Made by a program: the position numbers and the translations under genes. A stretch of 64,000 nt of DNA from positions 1 to 64,000 of the forward strand of contig NZ_JASGKT010000002.1 in the NCBI RefSeq assembly GCF_047600445.1. Direction: 5' to 3'. The notes under the pieces are model-generated. The model was not told where the DNA came from, made no database searches, and saw only the letters and a program-made list of their open reading frames with translations. This document shows, one piece after another, positions 59,754 to 64,000 of this stretch (position 1 is its first letter; each line of letters opens with the position of its first letter). Source of the DNA: Piscinibacter sp047600445. Its GTDB lineage: Bacteria; Pseudomonadota; Gammaproteobacteria; Burkholderiales; Burkholderiaceae_C.

Positions 59754-61169
59754 ATGAACATCATCATCCTCGGCGCCGGCCGCGTCGGCGAGAGCGTGGC
59801 CGAGAACCTGGTGTCGGAGAAGAACGACATCACGGTGATCGACACCGACCCGCAGCGCCTGCGCGAGCTGGAAGACCGGCTCGACCTGCGCGGCGTGCCC
59901 GGCAACGGCATCCAGCCCTCGGTGCTGGAGGCCGCCGGCGCCAGGGATGCCGACATGCTGATCGCCTGCGCGCCGATGGACGAGACCAACCTGGTGTGCT
60001 GCAAGGTGGCGCACGAGGTGTTCAACATCCCGACCACGATCGCGCGGCTGCGCTCGCCGGAGTTCCAGCACGAGAACCCGCTGATGGGCGACCAGGGCTT
60101 CGCGGTCGACCAGGTGATCTGCCCGGAGGAATCGATCACGCGCTACATCCGCAAGCTGATCGAGTACCCCGAGGCCTTGCAGGTGCTGGAGTTCGCCGAG
60201 GGCGCTGTCAGCCTGATCGCGGTGCGCGCGGTCGGCGGCGGGCCGATGGTGCGCCACGCGATCAGCGAACTGCCGCAGCTCGTGCCGGGCGTCGAGATGC
60301 GCTTCGTCGCCATCTACCGCAGCGATGAGCTGGGTGTCGACCGGCAGGTGAGCTGCGAGGGCACGACGCGCATCGAGCCGGGCGACGAGGTGTTCGTGCT
60401 CGCCGCCACGCGCGACATCCGGCGCGTGCTCGACGCGCTGCGCCGCCGCGACGAGCCGGTGCGGCGCGTGATGATCGCCGGCGGCGGCCGCATCGGCCTG
60501 CGCCTGGCGCGCGAGATCCAGCACGAGTGCCGGCTCAAGCTGGTCGAGGCCAACCTGGCGCGCTGCGAGTACCTGACCACGCAGATCGCCGGCGACGCGC
60601 TGGTGCTGCACGGCGACAGCACCGACGAGGAACTGCTCGAGACCGAGAACGTGCAGGACACCGACCTGTTCCTCGCGCTGACCAGCGACGACGAGGACAA
60701 CATCATGAGCTGCCTGCTCGCCAAGCGCATGGGCGCGCGCCGCGTGCTGGCGCTGATCAACCGGCGCGCCTACGCCGACCTGGTGCAGGGCACGCAGATC
60801 GACGTCGCGCTGTCGCCGGCGCAGACGGTGATCGGCGAGCTGCTCGCCCACGTGCGGCGCGGCGACGTGGAGGCGGTGTACAGCCTGCGCCGCGGCGCCG
60901 CCGAGGCGCTGGAGGCGGTGGCGCACGGCGACCGCAAGTCGAGCAAGGTGGTGGGCCGGCGCATCGACGAGCTGCCGCTGCCCGAGGGCTCGCAGATCGG
61001 CGCCATCGTGCGCGACGGCGCCGAGCCGGGCGCCGGCCGGCAGGTCATCATCCCGCACCACGACACCGTGATCGAGAGCGACGACCACGTGATCGTGTTC
61101 GTGCCGAGGAAGCGCCTGGTGCGCGAGATCGAGAAGCTGTTCCAGGTCGGCGCCACCTTCCTGTTTTGA
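59754..61169 (+). CDS. trkA: Trk potassium uptake protein TrkA
   Basis: Peripheral NAD-binding regulator of 471 residues for the TrkH potassium channel. Two RCK units each begin with a Rossmann motif: IIILGAGRVGESVAENL (3-19) and VMIAGGGRIGLRLARE (about 238). Each is followed by a TrkA_C domain (for example LVPGVEMRFVAIYRSDELGV). Together with the following trkH it forms the cell's low-affinity potassium system. It starts 7 bases after the acyl-CoA dehydrogenase. Confidence 0.97.
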   Translation: MNIIILGAGRVGESVAENLVSEKNDITVIDTDPQRLRELEDRLDLRGVPGNGIQPSVLEAAGARDADMLIACAPMDETNLVCCKVAHEVFNIPTTIARLRSPEFQHENPLMGDQGFAVDQVICPEESITRYIRKLIEYPEALQVLEFAEGAVSLIAVRAVGGGPMVRHAISELPQLVPGVEMRFVAIYRSDELGVDRQVSCEGTTRIEPGDEVFVLAATRDIRRVLDALRRRDEPVRRVMIAGGGRIGLRLAREIQHECRLKLVEANLARCEYLTTQIAGDALVLHGDSTDEELLETENVQDTDLFLALTSDDEDNIMSCLLAKRMGARRVLALINRRAYADLVQGTQIDVALSPAQTVIGELLAHVRRGDVEAVYSLRRGAAEALEAVAHGDRKSSKVVGRRIDELPLPEGSQIGAIVRDGAEPGAGRQVIIPHHDTVIESDDHVIVFVPRKRLVREIEKLFQVGATFLF

Positions 61170-61245
61170 TGAAGCCCCCAAGCTCGCTTGCGCTCGCAGC
61201 CCCCCGAGGGGGCGCTCAGCGGCTTCGCGCGGCCGGGCGCCGCTG
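61170..61245. repeat. GC-rich intergenic repeat, copy C
   Basis: The sequence between trkA and trkH has GCCCCCAAGCTCGCTTGCGC, the palindrome CCCCCCGAGGGGG (about 61201-61213), and a shortened core GGCTTCGCGCGGCCGGGCGC. It shares the palindrome with copy A and the distal GCGGCCGGGCGCCG module, but lacks the TTGGGGCGG centre. Confidence 0.65.
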
Positions 61246-61247
61246 AG

Positions 61248-62705
61248 ATGACATTCCCGCTCGCCGTCGTCGCGCTGGTCGGCCGCATGGTGGTGCTGTT
61301 CGCGCTGCTGATGCTGGTGCCGATGCTGTTCGCGCTGTCCGAGCACGACCCGGCCGAGGGCGCCTTCTTCGCCGCCACCATGATCACCTTCTGCTGCGGC
61401 GTGGCGATGAGCCTGGCGACGCGGCGCTTCCGCCGCGAGCTGCAGCCGCGCGACGGCTTCGTGCTGGTCGGCCTGACCTGGGTGACGCTGCCGGCCTTCG
61501 GCGCGCTGCCGCTGCTGTTCGCGATGCCGGGGCTGTCGGTCACCGACGCCTACTTCGAGGCGATGTCGGGCTTCACCGCCACCGGCGCCACCGTGCTCAG
61601 CGGCCTGGACGCGCTGCCGCTGTCGGTCAACGTCTGGCGCTGCTTCATGATGCTGATCGGCGGCCTGGGCATCATCGTGCTGGCGGTGGCCATCCTGCCG
61701 ATGCTGGGCGTCGGCGGCGCGCAGCTCTTCAAGGCCGAGACCGCGGGCCCGATGAAGGACGCCAAGCTGACGCCGCGCATCGCCGAGACCGCGCGCGGGC
61801 TGTGGACGGTGTACTTCTGCGTCTCGGCGGCCTGCTTCCTCGCCTACCACTGGGCCGGCATGAACTGGGCCGACGCCTTCATGCACATGTGCTCGACGAT
61901 GGGGCTGGGCGGCTTCTCGTCGCACGACAGGAGCTTCGGCCACTGGAACTCGCCGCGCATCGAGGCGACGGCGATGGTCTTCATGATGATCTCGGGCGTC
62001 AGCTTCGCGCTGTACTTCGTCGCCTGGCGGCAGCGCTCGCTGCGCGTGCTGTGGGCCAACGTCGAGGTGCGCGCGTTCTACGGCGTCGTGCTCGCGAGCA
62101 TCGCGCTGATCTCGCTGTACCTGACGTTCAACCAGGTCTACCCGAGTTTCCCGGAGTCGCTGCGGGTGACGGCCTTCCACGTGATCTCGATCGCCACCAC
62201 CACCGGCTACGCCACGCACGACTACGCGCGCTGGCCGCTGTTCGCGCCGCTGCTGATGATCCTGCTGGGCTGCTTCGCCACCTGCGCCGGCTCGACCGGC
62301 GGCGGCATCAAGATGATGCGCATGATCCTGCTGCTCAAGCAGTCGTACCGCGAGCTGGTGCGCATCGTGCACCCGAACGTCGTCAACCCGGTGCTGATCG
62401 GCAGCACGGCGGTGAGCCCGCGCGTGATGCACAGCGTGATCGCCTACATGATGGTCTACGGCGCCGCGCTGGTGGCGCTGACGATGCTGCTGCTGTTCAG
62501 CGGCCTGGACGTCGTGACCGCCTTCACCGCGGTGGTGGCCTGCGTCAACAACATCGGCCCGGGGCTGGGCGACGTCGGCCCGGCGGTCAACTACGGCGGG
62601 CTGAGCGACTTCCAGACCTGGGTGTGCACCTTCGGGATGCTGCTCGGGCGGCTGGAGCTGCTGGCGGTGCTGGTGCTGTTCACGCCACAGTTCTGGCGGG
62701 GTTGA
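61248..62705 (+). CDS. trkH: Trk potassium uptake protein TrkH
   Basis: Potassium channel-forming subunit of 485 residues. Four pore loops carry the selectivity-filter-like glycine motifs: FTATGATVL near 112, STMGLGGFSS near 222, ATTTGYATHD near 320 and VNNIGPGLGD near 440. About ten hydrophobic segments are seen. It works with TrkA encoded just before; between them lies repeat copy C (78 bases). It ends 13 bases before a strong hairpin. Confidence 0.96.
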   Translation: MTFPLAVVALVGRMVVLFALLMLVPMLFALSEHDPAEGAFFAATMITFCCGVAMSLATRRFRRELQPRDGFVLVGLTWVTLPAFGALPLLFAMPGLSVTDAYFEAMSGFTATGATVLSGLDALPLSVNVWRCFMMLIGGLGIIVLAVAILPMLGVGGAQLFKAETAGPMKDAKLTPRIAETARGLWTVYFCVSAACFLAYHWAGMNWADAFMHMCSTMGLGGFSSHDRSFGHWNSPRIEATAMVFMMISGVSFALYFVAWRQRSLRVLWANVEVRAFYGVVLASIALISLYLTFNQVYPSFPESLRVTAFHVISIATTTGYATHDYARWPLFAPLLMILLGCFATCAGSTGGGIKMMRMILLLKQSYRELVRIVHPNVVNPVLIGSTAVSPRVMHSVIAYMMVYGAALVALTMLLLFSGLDVVTAFTAVVACVNNIGPGLGDVGPAVNYGGLSDFQTWVCTFGMLLGRLELLAVLVLFTPQFWRG

Positions 62706-62717
62706 TTGTTGGCCCCT

Positions 62718-62739
62718 CGTCCGACGAGTACGTCGGACG
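62718..62739. terminator. Hairpin downstream of trkH
   Basis: Perfect 9-bp inverted repeat CGTCCGACG-AGTA-CGTCGGACG. There is no T-run, so it may be a 3' stabilising hairpin or a weak terminator, and not a classical rho-independent one. It adjoins repeat copy D. Confidence 0.5.
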
Positions 62740-62754
62740 ATCACCCGCGGGGAT

Positions 62755-62790
62755 GCGGGCCGGCTTGGGGCGGCCCGGCGCTCGGCCCGC
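62755..62790. repeat. GC-rich intergenic repeat, copy D
   Basis: Core GCGGGCCGGCTTGGGGCGGC continuing into CCGGCGCTCGGCCCGC; only one base differs from copy A over 36 bases. It sits between trkH and the convergent CbiM-like gene. Confidence 0.78.
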
Positions 62791-62792
62791 GG

Positions 62793-63410
62793 CTAGCTGT
62801 CCTTCAGATAGCGCTCGTCCGACCACGTCGCCAGCCACTCGGGCCTGAAGGCGACGAAGATCGCCACCAGCATGCCGGTGGCGAAGGCCTCGCCCCAGGC
62901 CATCAGCCAGTGGCCCAGCAGCACCGTGCCGAGCTCGGTGCTCTCGGGCGGCGGCGCGGCCAGCGTCGACAGCGCGCCGGCGCTCACCACCGCCAGCGCG
63001 GTGGCGAGGAAGCCGCGGCCGAGGATGAAGACGAAGGGGTGCGGGGGCAGCCAGCGCCGCGTCGCCAGGCCGATGCCCAGCGCGAGCGTCGCGGTGACGA
63101 TGCCGTTCCAGGCCAGGTGGTCGAGCGCCTGTGCCCCGCCGATGCCGCCCAGCCACGCGCCCAGCGCGGCGATAGGCGCCAGGCTCAGCACCGCCAGCGG
63201 CCAGCCCAGCATCAGCACCATCAGGCAGGCGCCGCTCAACTGCACCGCCACGCCGGCCGGCATGAAGCGCTGCGCCGCCCACACCCAGGGCAGCAGCACG
63301 ATGCAGGCGAACCAGGGGTGCAGCAGTTGCGCGCCGCGCAGCGCGCGCCAGGGCCGCAGCGCGACCGCGACGGCCAGCGCGAGCACCACGATGGCGAGCG
63401 ACGACCCCAT
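62793..63410 (-). CDS. CbiM-like integral membrane protein (COG3235 type)
   Basis: Membrane protein of 205 residues with about six helices and few charged residues: LAIVVLALAVAVALRPWRAL at the start, WVWAAQRFMPAGVAVQLSGA near 45, and the last helix with HWLMAWGEAFATGMLVAIFV. It resembles the predicted energy-coupling-factor permeases related to CbiM, though no ATPase partner lies nearby. The cargo is unknown (cobalt or nickel only by analogy). It is convergent with trkH. Confidence 0.75.
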   Translation of the reverse strand: MGSSLAIVVLALAVAVALRPWRALRGAQLLHPWFACIVLLPWVWAAQRFMPAGVAVQLSGACLMVLMLGWPLAVLSLAPIAALGAWLGGIGGAQALDHLAWNGIVTATLALGIGLATRRWLPPHPFVFILGRGFLATALAVVSAGALSTLAAPPPESTELGTVLLGHWLMAWGEAFATGMLVAIFVAFRPEWLATWSDERYLKDS

Positions 63411-63481
63411 GCGGCCGATGCTAGCGCCGCCCGGGTTGTTGCCCGCATGACAAGCCGCAAGCGCCGCGCTAGGCTGGGGCC

Positions 63482-64000
63482 ATGACCGTCCTGACCCGCC
63501 CGATCGACTTCTATTTCGACTTCTCGTCGCCCTATTCGTACATCGCCTCCGAATGGGTCGACGCGCTCGCCGCGCGCCACGGCCGCACGGTGAACTGGAA
63601 GGCCATCCTGCTCGGCGCCACCTTCCAGGCGGCCGAGCTGAAGAGCCCGGTGTCGTACCCGATCAAGCGCGAGTACTCGCTGCGCGACTTCGAGCGCTCG
63701 GCGCGCTTCGCCGGCGTGCCGCTGAAGATGTCGCCGAAGTTCCCGATCCCGACGCAGAACGCCGCGCGCGTGTTCTGGTGGCTGGCCGACGCGGATGCCG
63801 AGCGCGCCCGCCGGTGGGCGCGCCACTGCCTGCGCGCCTACTTCGCGCGCGGCGTCGACCTGAGCGACGCGGCGCAACTGCGCGCGCTGGCCGACGATGT
63901 CGGCCTCGACGGGCTCGATGCCGACGCCGCGGAAGCGGTGTGGAACGACCCGGCCTGGAAGCTGCGCCTGAAGGGCGAGAACGAAGCGGCCATCGCCGCC
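63482..64000 (+). CDS. 2-hydroxychromene-2-carboxylate isomerase-like protein (partial)
   Basis: The first 173 codons of a DsbA-family protein, cut by the right edge of the window. It starts MTVLTRPIDFYFDFSSPYSY; the FSSPYSY motif contains the glutathione-contacting serine of kappa-class GST/HCCA isomerases. PKFPIPTQNAARVFWWLADA near 77-96 and the helical insertion that follows fit the family (about 200 residues). The window has no naphthalene pathway genes, so a general glutathione-dependent isomerase is likely. The upstream gene is divergent, starting 71 bases away. Confidence 0.88.
   Translation, partial: MTVLTRPIDFYFDFSSPYSYIASEWVDALAARHGRTVNWKAILLGATFQAAELKSPVSYPIKREYSLRDFERSARFAGVPLKMSPKFPIPTQNAARVFWWLADADAERARRWARHCLRAYFARGVDLSDAAQLRALADDVGLDGLDADAAEAVWNDPAWKLRLKGENEAAIAA

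Noticed and set aside
59640..62744. Open frame of over 1,000 codons antisense to trkA-trkH
   Set aside because: High GC removes stop codons in the complementary frame. The translation is His/Arg/Gln-rich with no fold or motif, while trkA and trkH on the other strand are clear.

Overview
The window is about 64 kb of very GC-rich chromosomal DNA (roughly 70% G+C by eye). It is densely packed with genes and has no gene-free stretch over 300 bases. Gene content points to a betaproteobacterium of the order Burkholderiales, probably the Rubrivivax/Leptothrix/Comamonadaceae side. The evidence is a BktB-type thiolase, a LiuR regulator with isovaleryl-CoA dehydrogenase, aceK beside a beta-carbonic anhydrase, purT, a coaX-type pantothenate kinase, a DksA with a long Ala/Lys/Pro-rich tail, and GC-rich intergenic repeats. 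No rRNA, tRNA, CRISPR array, insertion sequence or prophage was seen. It reads as core chromosome, not an accessory island.

Layout. 1-5.7 kb: a terminator of an upstream gene, fadD, an unrecognised helical protein, then a Tat-exported small subunit, GMC oxidoreductase and membrane-anchored lipase. 5.6-8.3 kb: phenylalanine/tyrosine catabolism (hppD-phhA) with a divergent Lrp-type regulator. 8.3-10.5 kb: META lipoprotein, aquaporin and HDOD protein. 10.5-13.1 kb: a complete NitT/TauT-type ABC importer. 13.2-14.3 kb: two small unknown proteins and a DNA-binding-like protein. 14.4-18.3 kb: purT, then an Hsp20 with a heat-shock-type promoter and an EF-G-like GTPase. 18.3-23.1 kb: a four-gene MacAB/NodT-type tripartite efflux operon. 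23.2-30.4 kb: amn, dadA, a lipid-kinase-like protein, a decayed acetylpolyamine amidohydrolase, a PLP-dependent dehydratase and a Nudix-metallo-beta-lactamase fusion. 30.4-36.3 kb: bktB, a small membrane protein, PPK2, coaX and hslVU. 36.4-40.3 kb: a STAS-domain protein, dksA and a COG0523 metallochaperone. 40.4-48.9 kb: a forward run of envelope and translation genes (corC, lnt, glyQS, gmhB, plsC, a YgjP-type peptidase, a DUF456 protein). 48.9-59.7 kb: the LiuR branched-chain acyl-CoA region with aceK, carbonic anhydrase, thiolase, SDR and a second acyl-CoA dehydrogenase. 59.8-62.7 kb: trkA-trkH. 62.8-64 kb: a CbiM-like membrane protein and a 2-hydroxychromene-2-carboxylate isomerase-like gene cut by the window edge.

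The main metabolic theme is acyl-CoA and amino-acid oxidation: fadD, two acyl-CoA dehydrogenases, two thiolases, hppD/phhA, dadA, and aceK at the isocitrate branch point. I did not find an obviously new multi-gene system. The most notable items are the deleted amidohydrolase relic, a four-copy intergenic repeat family, two matching LiuR-type palindromes, a sigma-32-like promoter before hsp20, the tailed DksA, the Nudix-MBL fusion and long convergent gene overlaps.
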